From Apostichopus japonicus (taxonomy: Eukaryota; Echinodermata; Holothuroidea; Aspidochirotida; Stichopodidae), in assembly GCF_037975245.1 (NCBI RefSeq), contig NC_092562.1, positions 30,516,054 to 30,580,053 of the forward strand: a stretch of 64,000 nucleotides of DNA, read 5' to 3'. The position numbers and the translations under genes were made by a program. This document shows positions 11,695 through 23,551 of the stretch, piece by piece. Below the pieces are notes generated by a model. The model had not been told where the DNA came from. It ran no database searches and was given only the letters and a program-made list of their open reading frames with translations. Within the stretch, counting starts at the first letter, position 1. The number at the start of each line of letters is the position of its first letter.

Positions 11695-13648
11695 CTGTTG
11701 TAGTTACACATTTCTGTAACTATTATTTTGCTGCAATTATTGCCATGTACATTGGTAAATATGTCTTCAATCTCAAAAATGTGTTTCTTCAAGTTTTGAT
11801 TATATTAGTTTAAGTACTTACTTGATGGATCAGGCAACAAAAATTGAAACAGGTATGCAGATGAACTTTTGTGGGTACTTGTCTGTGTGTGTGCATCAAG
11901 AAAAAGTTTCACAAACTCATCCTAAAGATTAAGATCAATGGAGTTCAACAGTTGGTAGGTGTATGCCCTGAATGGGTTGTTAGACCTCACACACTCAAAA
12001 GTCAACATTTAAACTACGAAACAAAAATGCAAAAAATGCATTCAGGTTGCGATAACATAACATGTTTTTAAGAATCTGATATAAAAAGGATACATTCCTT
12101 CTTCAGATATGCTTACACAATTTCATAGTGATCTTGTGATATGTGATATTTACATGAGATGCAAGCACATTTCCATTCTAGAGATACCATGTTTGCAAGG
12201 TTTTCAGATTTGACCTTTGCTGATCTCACATGACCATTGAACTCCATCATAAACAGCAAGCTATTTTTAATTCAATATAGAGCATGCATGTATTGTTTAA
12301 TACCCTTCCAAGGATCAATTTCTGTAATATACAGTGTTTCAAACGAGGCATGAGGCACACAGAAACAAAAACAATCCACATACAATTTAGACTGAAACCA
12401 TAACTATGTGTGTGGTCCTACCAATATCAATAGTGATTAAAACCCTCAAACCCATGTGCAGAATAGGACTCAAAGTTTATATCATATTAATCAATGTAAA
12501 CTGTCAATGGTAACAAAGGAGGTCGAAGGACAAAATTGACCAACTTTGTAGAAAGAAAAGGTGCATTGTGAACTTCTCAACTGCAAGGTTGACAGAATTC
12601 ATACTTGCGGATGTATGCACGCAAATGGTAGAGCCTCAATGTGTGATGATGTCGTAGTGTGAAAGTATGAGAAGTCAAAGGTCATTGGAACTGAAAAGCA
12701 CTTTTGCCATTATGTTCATGTCAAAATAATCAAAGAACCTACGGTAAACCATTACAAGATCTCATGTAGGAAACTTTAATGTTTGTCATATAAATTAAAG
12801 CAAAACAGTTATTAAAATTTACTATTAAAGAGCTAAATTTCAGTTGAGTATCAACTTATTTCTATGGATTTATGTAAACTGGACTGATCCAAGGATTGAC
12901 ATAGAATCCACGAGTGATATGATTTATGTACAACTTGCATGTGAGGATTACCATACGTACCCTCTCCCTGTGCAATTGTCCTTTAATGAAGCAATTTCTA
13001 GTTATCAATATAATCTTCCCGTTCTTACATTGATCTTATATTTTCATCATTGAACATGAAATCAATGGCAATGAAGAACTCTTCCCTTCCGCCTCCCACC
13101 CCACCCCTCACCAGGCAGACAATATCCCCAATTTGAGCACCAATGGACAGTAGCTTACTGAACTGACAGGCATCAATGGAGTTATGTTGCAGTTTTAGCA
13201 AACAAGGATAGCATATGTATGGCGTATAATAACTAATGCATGCCTATACATGGACATATCTTTGTAGAACAATCATATATATTTCATTACATCATCAAAT
13301 CTGATGACACGTTTGGAGAACATTAGATTGGAGGATTCTTTAAGCCTTACCGGCGGTATTAATTAGCTTTCCTCAGTGATGTAATGCATAGTCAATAACT
13401 TCCATGACATATCTACAAGGCTATACTGTGAGTGATATTCGTGTATAAAGTATATCCTTCTCTACATGAAGGTAGTAGCTTTCCCTTGCATGATGGTTTA
13501 TGTAAAGATGGGTGATTTGTCTTATAGACTTTTTCAAACAGTTTATCCGCACTGTGTCTATAGCAAGGTATGGGTGCAATATCTTGTCCTATTGTATGGT
13601 CCTGTCCCTCCTACTAATTTGTTTCACTACATATATACCCTCACATAC
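11695..13648. other. Intron between Ig-b and Ig-c (unit A)
   Basis: No exon is recognised. The segment 12767-13058 is missing from unit B, where the flanking bases join directly at 28547. It is either an insertion in A or a deletion in B; no inverted repeats or target duplication are obvious. Confidence 0.65.
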
Positions 13649-13975
13649 CTGCTTCATTGGTCACTAAGACCCTCCATGAAACAGCTGGGCTTTCATCTTC
13701 TGTTACAGTGATGGTGTAGATACCAGTCCTTGCAGCATTTGTCATGTTAGTAGGTAGAGTAAGAGTGGCAGGTTCACTGCTGATGTTTGTCATTGCTTCA
13801 TCTGGTACTCTAGGAATATTTTCCGTAAAATTATAACGTTGTCCTTGAAGCACTGCTTTATCAAATGTTACACTGGCTGTTTGGGAACCACCTGTGTATA
13901 CTTCAATGGTAGTTGGATTCGTTGTAGTTGCTACAGGACTCCTTACAACAGCAACATACTGAGGATTAAACTCAT
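13649..13975 (-). CDS. Exon Ig-b of unit A, Ig-like domain
   Basis: This 327-bp exon in phase 1-1 has an acceptor ending ACCCAG and a GTATGT donor. It encodes about 109 residues with a beta-sandwich pattern: YVAVVRSPVATTTNPTTIEV, QTASVTFDKAVLQGQRYNF, then RTGIYTITVTEDESPAVSWR. It lacks the usual paired cysteines, so it is an Ig-like or Ig-related fold without the canonical disulfide. By position it precedes Ig-c, as Ig1 precedes Ig2 in Tie receptors. Two segments differ from unit B (EFNPQ against QPDPP at the start, and NMTNAA against TMETAS), more than the other exons do. The Ig assignment comes from the strand pattern and context and would need a profile search. Confidence 0.75.
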
Positions 13976-15150
13976 CTGGGTAACAGGAAATAACATGTCA
14001 CATGCTTAACAATTTCACAAAGACTGCAGGAGACTCTGAGCCAACAAGCTTCAATGAATTAGAGATGAATAATGATAATTATGACTAGAATTATCAAATA
14101 TTGTGGAGAAATATAACCATATATAACCATCCATATGACACCATTACTTGTGACTATCAGAAAATATGATTTGAATCACAAGAACTGCAACTGTGGAATC
14201 ATAGCTATCTCTTTCCAAGTTGAGGATATAGTCTAGCTTGGTAATACTAACAAACTAACTAATATGGCCATTGCATAATCAAAACAATACAAACTATTAA
14301 CACTGTATGATAAACACACACATGCTGATATCTGTCAAGGCAGCATGTCTTTTGTGTTTAGACCACAGTTCCCCCGCTAAGATCACATCATTGATATTCT
14401 GAGGAATATTCACAGGAATAAACCTTTGGCAAAAACAACAATCAATTGAGTCAATTAACAGGCTTGTGTAGTGCAACCCTAAGATTGGACTTACTAGAAG
14501 TTAGATATTCCCCTCCCTGTGATGGGTTCCCCCTATAAATTCTTGGTGCTCATGGAGTACGATAGCCTGTCATTTCATTGCAGGATGTTGGCATGACTAT
14601 GCCTTTATTCTTGGAATGACATTGCTTTGTGAACCAAGAAGAGTACAAAGAACACAAGGGCTCAGCTTTTCCCAGAAGATAGAGATCTTCTGCACATAGG
14701 TGACCATTGTGTGCACCTCTTGTTTATGAGCTCATTTCCTGTGACTACCATCACTAAGTTGTTTACACCTGGTGTTTCAGTTGTTGTTAAGTATGATGTT
14801 ACTGTGTCCCTCATAACAGTAAGCTGATCATCTGTATCCCCTATATTTAAGCTGGGCAGGGAGTTGTGTTATCTTAGGATACTCTTGCCCTTGGCTCTAT
14901 AAGAAGGCCAGTTTACCAGTGATCTGTGCCGCTCACTAGATAGTCTTAGTCACTCGTAATTGGTACAGACTCCATCTGACCAGACTGTTTTACCCAGGGA
15001 ATGCTTAGGGCGTACAGCCTGACAAAACTGTTAGTTGTCATGGCAACCTGTGATCTAAGTCAGTATTTGTGCATGGGTTAAAGTAGCCACTCTTCAGATA
15101 CTGTGTGTGTAAACATCAAGTGCATCTTCAGTTACATCATCATCAAAATA
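13976..15150. other. Spacer between units A and B, no gene seen
   Basis: This is intronic or inter-unit sequence. A counterpart of the EGF4 exon might be expected near here if unit B were complete, but none is present; nor is a signal-peptide exon. The duplication joint lies at 15150/15151. Confidence 0.6.
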
Positions 15151-16027
15151 GGGATTTGCAATATGTTAATCAGCTAAATCGATGATAAGTCAACTTAAAT
15201 CAGAAGAAGTCAACTTAAGCTGCTAGAAACTGTTAAAAGTCAAAGGAAATTGACTTCTGTGGCCGAAGTGAATTGTATGCATGTCCTGGACTCTGTAATT
15301 GCAATGAGAGGTGAGGTATCAATGGACTGTTTAAAAATGATTCAATGCTTCCATGGGGTGTATACTAACTAAACAGAAACCAGTGCTTCCCACCAATGGA
15401 GAACAAGGTCATTTGTCATTGCTGTTCTTTGTCAAGCGACAAATTTAAACAAGTTTTTTTTGTGTGAAATATGCCCCCTACCCACCTCTCTTCCCCTATA
15501 CATTCACTTGAAGTGTGTATTAGCCAGCAGGCATATTGGCTGTATCATGTAGTATTGTTTCATTTTTTTACGCATATAATGCTCATACAGCATTTTCACA
15601 CGCGTAAATGGTGCCTCCATGTGCGTTTAATGTACATATTTATGTGCGTATGTATTGCAATACGCATTTCCTTTGGGCATTTTTTAAATCTGAAGTGAGT
15701 ATTCATACTGTTTGAAGTGCATTTTATCGAACAGGTGCGCACATTGATGGCATTTTCATGTGCGATTTGTAAAAATGCACGCGTAGTGAAGTGAATAAAC
15801 AGAAGTAAACTTTTGTGTTAGGAAATTAGGCCACTCACCTGACACCCCTCAGCCATCTAGGATGCTGCAGACATCACCAGTAGAACTTATTCATAATTAA
15901 TTTGCATGAAGAAAATTAATGGCTGTTAAATCAATATTGCCATTATCCATCAATACAGATAAATCCATGCTCCAATAACGATTCATTTACCAGCATATAG
16001 CAGTAATGACATAATGAAAATACTTAC

Positions 16028-16162
16028 ATTGACAGTTTGTTCCTCTCCAGCCATCCTCACATTGGTTGTTTCCACACACACCTGTGTCTAAAGCACAGAG
16101 AGTGTTATCTGCACAATGACACTCCTGTTTACAGTTAGCACCAAACGTCCCTGTTTCACACT
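16028..16162 (-). CDS. Exon EGF3 of unit B, Tie-like receptor ectodomain
   Basis: This is the counterpart of 834-968, 135 bp, phase 1-1, with a stronger donor (GTAAGTATT). The protein matches the unit A copy except for one residue (VCGNNQC instead of VCENNQC). In the transcript it would be spliced to the unit A Ig-b exon (13649-13975) 2 kb downstream, extending the ectodomain, unless units A and B are separate genes. No stop codon or terminal exon lies between them that I can recognise. Confidence 0.85.
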
Positions 16163-17100
16163 CTGGAAAGAATTGAAGAAAGTAAAATGTAAGTCATGAA
16201 ATTGCTGATGAAGTACTGAAACTTGGTTTTGGTATCAGAAAACTAAAGAGCACACATTCCAGATATGATCTACACTGCTAAAATAATCTTTCTGAGAAAC
16301 CTGTAATGTGCAAAGTGATAGAATGTATACTATCAATGAAAGTCAACAAACTTCCTACAAGGTACAGTACCTAGTCAAAAAGTGACATTTCTTCCAATTT
16401 TACAGAATGGATAATTGGGTGATCTCCCTTATTTCAAATATCAGGAAGCTGTCTTTTCCAAAACCAGAAGCCACAAATTGAGTCTATTGAGTAATGACAC
16501 CACTAACACCATTGAAACTATTGTCAGCATTGAAAGATAAATGGGTATAGCCCCTTGCCGTTTTACGACTTGTTAAAAATTCAGATAAAATAGGATGATA
16601 AAAATACAATGTTATCACTTAACAATATGAATGTAATATATTCCTTTTGGGAAGCTTCTTCAAATAAAATAAAAAAGAGCAAATTCACCGTCAGAACCAG
16701 AATTTCAGTATATATTTATTACCATGTTTCAACAACAAAGATACCAAATCAGAAAAAATAATTACAGTGTATAAATTAAGTAATATGACACGTATGTTCA
16801 TATCAACACATATAGCTTACCACATAACCTAACTTGATGTTCATGTGCCAAAAGTGTTGTTAACAACAGTTTTTGAGCAGCTCACACACGTTTCACTAAT
16901 ATGATTAACATTAATATTTCCAAATCGAAACATATATCAGGAAAATAATTTAAACATGATACAAAGAAAGGAAGACCTCATCGATATAGAGTCTGTATCT
17001 ACAGCCTATCATTAACTCTAAGCAACTGTATTGGTGACTATTCTAATAGACTCAACAATCTGTTTGTCATAACTTCCTATAAACAAAGTATTGTTGATAC

Positions 17101-17256
17101 CTTCTGTACAGTTTAGTCCTTTATAGCCAGCAGGACAGAAACAGCCAAGAGGATCAGGATAACAGATGATTGCACCCTGACATCCATCAGCATGGTCATC
17201 ACCAGAATCATCACATTTATACTCAGCATTCTGACCAAAGACATTCCTTCCATGAA
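17101..17256 (-). CDS. Exon EGF2 of unit B, Tie-like receptor ectodomain
   Basis: This 156-bp exon is the counterpart of 1900-2055. One base differs, changing an Asp to Gly in the acidic segment (DDSGDD). It retains the diagnostic CYPDPLGCFC and GYKGLNC. Splice borders are the same: caacag acceptor and GTATC donor. It sits 72 bases right of the unit A-equivalent intron/exon edge and is followed in the transcript by EGF3 about 0.94 kb away. Confidence 0.87.
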
Positions 17257-17446
17257 CTGTTGATGAAAATATGTTTGTATTTATGTTATTTAGATCCTCC
17301 TGCAAGCAGGAACTTGTGAAGAAGCCATCATTGACTTATCAAAGCCTCAAGCTGACCGAAGTCAGTCTCTTAGAATTATATTTAATGTCCATGATTATGA
17401 ATTGTCAATTGTCAACAACTCTGCGACTGGAAGACAAACGTTCATC

Positions 17447-17516
17447 TTGGAGTGACTCGAACTCGGGAACTTATGATAGAAAGGCACCGGCGTTAACCAC
17501 TGAGCTAATACTCCAC
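17447..17516 (-). repeat. tRNA-derived SINE head (unit B intron)
   Basis: This is the better preserved copy of the tRNA-like segment. On the minus strand, GTGGAGT at the 5' end pairs with ACTCCA at the 3' end, the A box is TTAGCTCAGTGGTTAA and the B box is GAGTTCGAGTCAC. It carries the same intron position as the unit A copy, so it inserted before the duplication. Confidence 0.65.
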
Positions 17517-17544
17517 TTGCCTTTGTAATATGGTGAATATGCCC

Positions 17545-17755
17545 TGCAGTTTGGCAGAGATGGTGATATCGTTGCCCCTGGGGATACTTACTTGGTTGGC
17601 TATTTCTTTAGCAGGCTTAATCCAAGAAGCTCCACTCAAATATATGATTAAAACATTCTATTGATTAAGAGATGATTTATTCTCTACCTGATACAATTAT
17701 AAGTTCAACTAAATGCTGTTAAATTACTTGATGATATTGATTGGAAACAAGCATT
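17545..17755 (+). repeat. Intronic repeat, unit B copy of 2337-2550
   Basis: It is collinear with the unit A copy; its inverted partner is at about 26592-26805. Confidence 0.65.
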
Positions 17756-18742
17756 TAGGTATTATATGGCGGTAATATTGATAGTGAGCACTTGTGGTGG
17801 GAAGCCACCCAAGTTAGCAAGACAAGATGTGCGAGAGCATTGAGGTCTTTAACGTTTTACTCCCAAGCTATTATGGAAGCCAATGAGCAGAATATTATTA
17901 ACTTAGTGTGAAAGAGATGTACTGTGTTCATTATAAAGTTTGGTTTGCATTCAGAGCTGTCACAAACACTAGTATTGCTTGTTTGGTTATTGTATTTTCT
18001 TCTATGTATTTCACATTATTTTTGTGTAAGAGTGATCATCTGTAATATTACTGTATTGGCTGAGACTGTTGCCCCTGGTGTGTAAGAAGGTTTGAATTTC
18101 ATTTTGAAGAATTTCATGTTAGCCATTTATTCCATCTGGCATCACGATTCCTTGCAATATATTTTCATTTGTCCAAATTTGACCAAAGAGATTGTTTATT
18201 GTGTTTTGTCTGTTGACCTCCGGCGTGGCTATTATTTTCTCCTGCAAACCTTGTCTGGCAGAGACGAAGGTACTTAAATCTGTGATATCTCTCGCTATCT
18301 GCAGTTTGCTTCACTAATAAGCAGTAAAGTTAGAATTAATGTTGACAAGATTTCTGACAACAAAAACCAGATCGTAGACACAATCTGGCCAGAAATATGT
18401 AACCATGAACAGCTGATGAGATTGAGGTTAATTCAAAATTAATACTTAAAATACAAGTGATTATTTCCTGAATCCAGCTGAAGATCAAACTTGAATTAGT
18501 ACAATTAATCTTAGTAAACCATAACAAACATTGAGAGCATCTAGTTACATGTTTATTGATTGATTGATTATGGTATCATCCATAACATTTCTTTACTACA
18601 AGAGGTGAAAGTGAAGAGCACATTATTAATCAGTGTTGATTCAGCATTTCTTTGCTAAGTACTGCTTGAGGGATAAGGAGCTTACAGTAACAGGAAAATC
18701 ATGCATTGTTAATTGTTAAGACAATTTAATTAAAAAACTTAC

Positions 18743-18877
18743 TATTTTCACAATTGTTTCCACTGAATCCTGGAGGACAAAGACACAGACCAGTTAAATC
18801 TGAGCAAACTCCTCCGTTGATACAAGGTTCACATGTATAAGTACAGTCAGGTGGACTCCACATGTTCTCTGGACATT
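18743..18877 (-). CDS. Exon EGF1 of unit B, Tie-like receptor ectodomain
   Basis: This 135-bp exon is identical base for base to 3519-3653, with the same splice borders (GTAAGTT donor). It encodes the EGF domain with CINGGVC and [10 protein letters not shown]. Neighbouring intron sequence differs between the units, so the identity of the exon is notable. It lies downstream of Ig-c at 27168-27473 in the transcript and 1.5 kb before EGF2. Confidence 0.9.
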
Positions 18878-18999
18878 CTTAAATGTAAAGGAGTGAAAAA
18901 TATATCAGTAGCATGATGAATCAATTTGCAGATATTAATTTAGTGCATATATTTTGTACTTTCTTGTTTTCATACATTTTGTTCTTCGTGAAGTATTGG

Positions 19000-20060
19000 A
19001 AATACAAAGGTTTTTCAGACCAAATCTTTAACAGACAACATGGTATCCTTTATGCAATACAAAGTTTCTCGAGACCTTAGCATGTTATTCACGATGTATA
19101 GAAAAGTGTTATTGTTCCACTGTATTTAAACATATATCATGCTATCCTTCATGTAATACAAATGTTCTAGCTACCAAATTAATCCAAACATAAGACATTC
19201 TGTGCATGATGTAATACAAAGGTTATACAGTTCAATTCATAAACATCATATCCTCCATGATATAACACAATGCCTCTACTGAAGAAACATAAACCTAAAT
19301 CATGCTATCCTTGGTGCAATGCAAAGGTTCTATACAGACCAAAATTTAAACAAACAACATGCTATTCTTGAATTAATGAAAGGTTCTAGAGACCAAAGCT
19401 ATTTTAAACATACGATGTGTAATACAAAGACTCTTCAGCCAAATCTTAAACACATATAACATGGTATCCTTGATGTAATACAAAGGTGCAACTGACAAAA
19501 TTTATTTAAACCTACAACATGGTATGTGATATGAAACCTATACAGATCTTAACATAGATCATGCTATCCTTGATGTAATACGAAGGTTCTAGCTACCAAA
19601 TTTATCCAAACTTAACACATTCTGTACATGATGTAATACAAAGGTTCTAAAGATTGTTCATAAGCATACTACACACCATATAACACAAAGACTACTGAAG
19701 AAACCTAAAACCTAAATCATACTATCCTTGGTGCAATGCACATGTTTTATACCACCCAAAATTTAAGCATGCAACATGCTATCCTTGATTTAATTTAAAG
19801 TAATTACATACCAAATCTATATAAACATACAACATGCTATTATTCATGTAATGTAGACTCTTCGGACCAAATCTTAAACATAAAACATGTTATCCTTGAG
19901 TTGATGCAAAGGGTCTACATAACCATCTTAAACAACATACTATCCTTGATTTATTTAAAAGACTCTACAGACAGACCAAAGCTCGACAGATCAAATGTTA
20001 AACATACAACATGCTATCCTTGATGTTATGCAAATCTCAAGGTGCCACAAACCAAATTTA
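19000..20060. repeat. Degenerate minisatellite in EGF1 intron (unit B)
   Basis: This is the same array as 3770-4880, slightly shorter through loss of units (for example about 50 bases near 19985). The core AACATGCTATCCTTGATGTAA recurs throughout. Confidence 0.78.
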
Positions 20061-20992
20061 AATAATTTGCTAACAATATGATTTTGATAAGATTCTTCAA
20101 CCCAGTCAGCCCTATACCCTGACATTTTGCTGATTACTTTATCTAGTTATTATAGGGTATCTGTATGATCCAAAAGAGATCCATTTTACTGTATATTTTA
20201 GATCTTGAGATCATGTTATGAGAAAGGCATACCATACAAAAAATTCACCCATACACATGTTATTTGGATTGCATATCTTTATGAATGTTATCTGAACCAA
20301 AACTGAGTAAACGAGATATGTACATTTAAAGAATTGTGTCAGTCATGAAGATGTCAGTAAACTCAACAGTCAGTCTAAACTGTTTGCCTATATACACACT
20401 TTAGTTATATCAGTATCTCATCCCACACTACATTCTTACATGAAATACTTCACACAATGTACATTTGTGGTGGTTACACAGTAGTTGGTAGTCCCATATT
20501 GTTCAGTTCTATATGAAAAAACAAGGTCAGCAAGTCCTGTCTACTGCATGAAAAGGATTTATGAAAATAACTGGCTTGTCTCCAACAGAAGTTTATAGAT
20601 CAAATTGTCTTGCAAACTTTTGGCAGTGAGAGCCACGCTATAGCGTCTATAGACAACCATGCATGGCCTCGTCTTGACAAAAATACTGTTTATGTCACAC
20701 ATGGCTGCCTATTATCCTTCTTTGAATTCACTCTAGTAATTATATGATATCTATTATGATTCATGGCAACAATGGCCTGTTCAATATTTTATCTTTATGC
20801 ACACACAGAATGCAACCAACCTTTATGTTATAGCTCTTAATTCTGAGTTCATGTCATTAAATCTGTTTTTCACAAGAATGTGTTCATAATATTTTCATCT
20901 CTGTAATATTATAGTAGCCTTTCAATAAACACATTTTAACTGCTATAAGCAAGAGTACAGCTGATTCCTTCTTCCTTACTATGCATTACAGT

Positions 20993-22317
20993 GGAAAATA
21001 TGGTGCAGAAAATCCAGGAAGCATTGTACTCCTTGAATCCTGATTGCCCGTATGTGAACACATGCCTTTAGAAAATCATTACTCGAGATAGGAATACACT
21101 AGAGAGCTTCCCATAGCTTTATTTTGCACATAAGACAGCCTGCATCAATAAACAACCTTTTTCCGAGGGGGTCACATGGACATTTTTTTTTTGTTTTGTC
21201 TTCAAAGATTTGTTTACATTCAAAAAACCGGTCGTTTTGACCTTTTTTTCAAAAAAATCGTGAGAACAGTGAAAACTTTCAAGTCAACTGACCTTATCTC
21301 ATACAACTAGCTAAGACATCCAAGGAATCAAATCAGGAGCCTCACAGGCATATGTAGAGAGATGGCTCTATATTTGGGGAAAATATGTCAAAAAATAACG
21401 TTTTTCGGTCTATGCTAAGGCCAAAAACGGTCAACTTTTCGAAAATATTTCTCCCGAATGCCTCACCCTACAGAAAAGATTTTTAGCTCTCCAGAAGCGC
21501 CACACTGAACTTCTATTCTACATAGAAACAATTTAGCAATAGCTCCTCCACTTTGTGAGTAATCCCTAGCAATTCAACTCGAGCATTTCTACGGTATAGA
21601 ATTTCGGTCAACCACAGTTGATATGCTCGCGTAGTTAGGGTCAATGCAATCACTCACGTAATTGAAACGGTAACTATTTAGCACATATTATCATGGCTAA
21701 ATACTTCTAAGAGGCGTTAGACCTTCTTTTTATGGGCAATTTGACCATCCAGCCGTTGGAGAAGAAGATTCTGACGATGAAATTCTGATATGGTAAGCCG
21801 CACAGTTGCACACTGTATGTACTATGTATTGTGTATACATGTACTGTCGTAGCGCAATTGGTATAGCCTATATGACTTACCGTTGCGCGTGGCTACCATT
21901 GTATTACATAATACAGTACTTCGGAGAACGGGGGGAAAATCAGTCATATTCCTCACATTCAAACATCAAATTATATTTTACTTATGAAATAACATGTCTT
22001 GAACTCATCAAACTATCAAAAGTCCAGCAGATTTCATCAAAATAATTTCAAATGGGCAAAAAAAGTACATTGTTTGTACCATAACCTCATTTGCATATTT
22101 ACATATCTAATTAGCTTAATTATAAAAAAAAAATATAAAAATTAAAACCTCATTTCAATACCTATTTGTCAATACTTGGGTCCCTATTGACAAAATGAAC
22201 AGATTTTAAGTAATTACAATGTGTAAATAGTTTTCCCCCAGGGGGACAATTATATGATCACAACATGGGAAAGAGGAGTTATACAATGCTTCCTGGATTT
22301 TCTGCACCATATTTTCC
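20993..22317. other. Insert flanked by inverted host sequence (unit B)
   Basis: Arms of about 36 bases (20993-21028 and 22281-22317) are inverted copies of each other; each holds GGTGCAGAAAATCCAGGAAG or its complement. The right arm matches sequence present once in unit A (5830-5860) and weakly in unit C (56690), so the left arm is an inverted duplicate of host DNA. The 1.25 kb between them has no match in A and no recognisable gene. Confidence 0.75.
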
Positions 22318-22633
22318 AGTATCTTGAGTTTGTGTTAGCAATTAAAGTGAGGATAGGGTGAAAGCAAATTTAAGACCTAAGAACTTATATATCTAAGACC
22401 TGAGTATTACTGACATCAATCTGTTAGCGACTGTGTATTATAATGGTCTAAAACAATAACATTCTTTTGTGCCTACAGTCATCCTTGAAATAAAGATTAC
22501 ATAAGTTCTAATTGCATGCTTAGAAGAGCTAATACTCAGACATGTATCACCATCTTGACATGATGACTGTATTGAATTATTTTCAACAAATCTCTAAGAC
22601 GTGCATCCAAACTTCTTCCTTACGATTGTTTTT

Positions 22634-22681
22634 GTTTGTATTGTTCTTTATTAAACATGTTTAATAAAGAACAATACAAAC
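22634..22681. repeat. Perfect 48-bp palindrome (unit B)
   Basis: This is the counterpart of 6164-6209. It centres on ACATGT with no spacer, and the arms extend one base further at each end. Confidence 0.92.
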
Positions 22682-23551
22682 AATACAAAAACCCAACAGA
22701 CACTGTGGTTACCTGCAAGTATGGTTACAATGCGACTTAATGTCGTGGAGTTACTGCGATGTAAATATTTTTACATTTGACCCCATAACCTCTTTAATAT
22801 TCATATCATGAGCACCAAAACCAATAGGGCACACATTCTCACTATAATACATCTACACAGCAGTATGACAAATTTCCATCACTCAGTTGTTGAGTTATTA
22901 CAGACCCAAGCAAGTGTCACAGATTAACACACACATACACACAAAGTCATGCTTGGCGGACCCCTTTGATTTTTTCCATTACAGTCCAAATCCACATACC
23001 TCATATTTGAAAAGTATAATTGGACCCCTTTACTGTGAAATCTGCCCTAACATTAGCAATGCCCCTTAATGATATAAGTCTACTGAGGACTTGGAATTCT
23101 TTTGTACCAAATCCTCAGTCAGAATACCAAACAAGTGTCTACTCTCTTGAGTGATATCATACCTCCTTTTAGATCCTATCAAATTCCTGCCAGGTGTTAA
23201 CCATTTGCACTTTTGACTTCAAGTTCCTCCTCTTTAATTCCCACTGGTGTCGGAATAAAGAAATATAACTTGTTGGTCCACTTTCTAGCCTGTATTTGCA
23301 GATATCGATGATCATAACCAAAAAACTTATGAGTTGTTTTCTTTCTTAATCATGATTGGTTCATTCAGTGACATATTTGATGAATAATAAAGATGTTTTG
23401 AAGTACAGTAGGTGATATTGAATCAATCATGCATCAGATTCCACATCACATGTGACTCCAAGCATACAGGCAAATTAGTTCTTACACAGGAACCAACCAG
23501 TGCTCACAATCATTATTAAGGCCATATAATATATATATATATATATATATA

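Larger units (their letters stand above)
1..13975. repeat. Tandem unit A of a ~15.15-kb duplication
   Basis: The sequence starting at base 1 restarts almost unchanged at 15151, and collinear similarity continues through exons and introns to about 13975 / 29459. The first 240 bases differ at about one position; most intronic stretches differ by a few per cent with small indels. Large differences are a 3.4-kb insert at 6310-9724 found only here, about 290 extra bases at 12767-13058, and longer AT runs at 10460-10630. The unit carries five minus-strand exons: Ig-b, Ig-c, EGF1, EGF2 and EGF3. Its left edge may lie outside the window. A true tandem duplication and an uncollapsed haplotype in the assembly both remain possible. 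Confidence 0.93.

Noticed and set aside
17447-17516. Functional tRNA gene
   Set aside because: A and B boxes are present, but the anticodon arm is irregular and the copy is embedded in a repeat found in both units; a tRNA-derived SINE explains it better.
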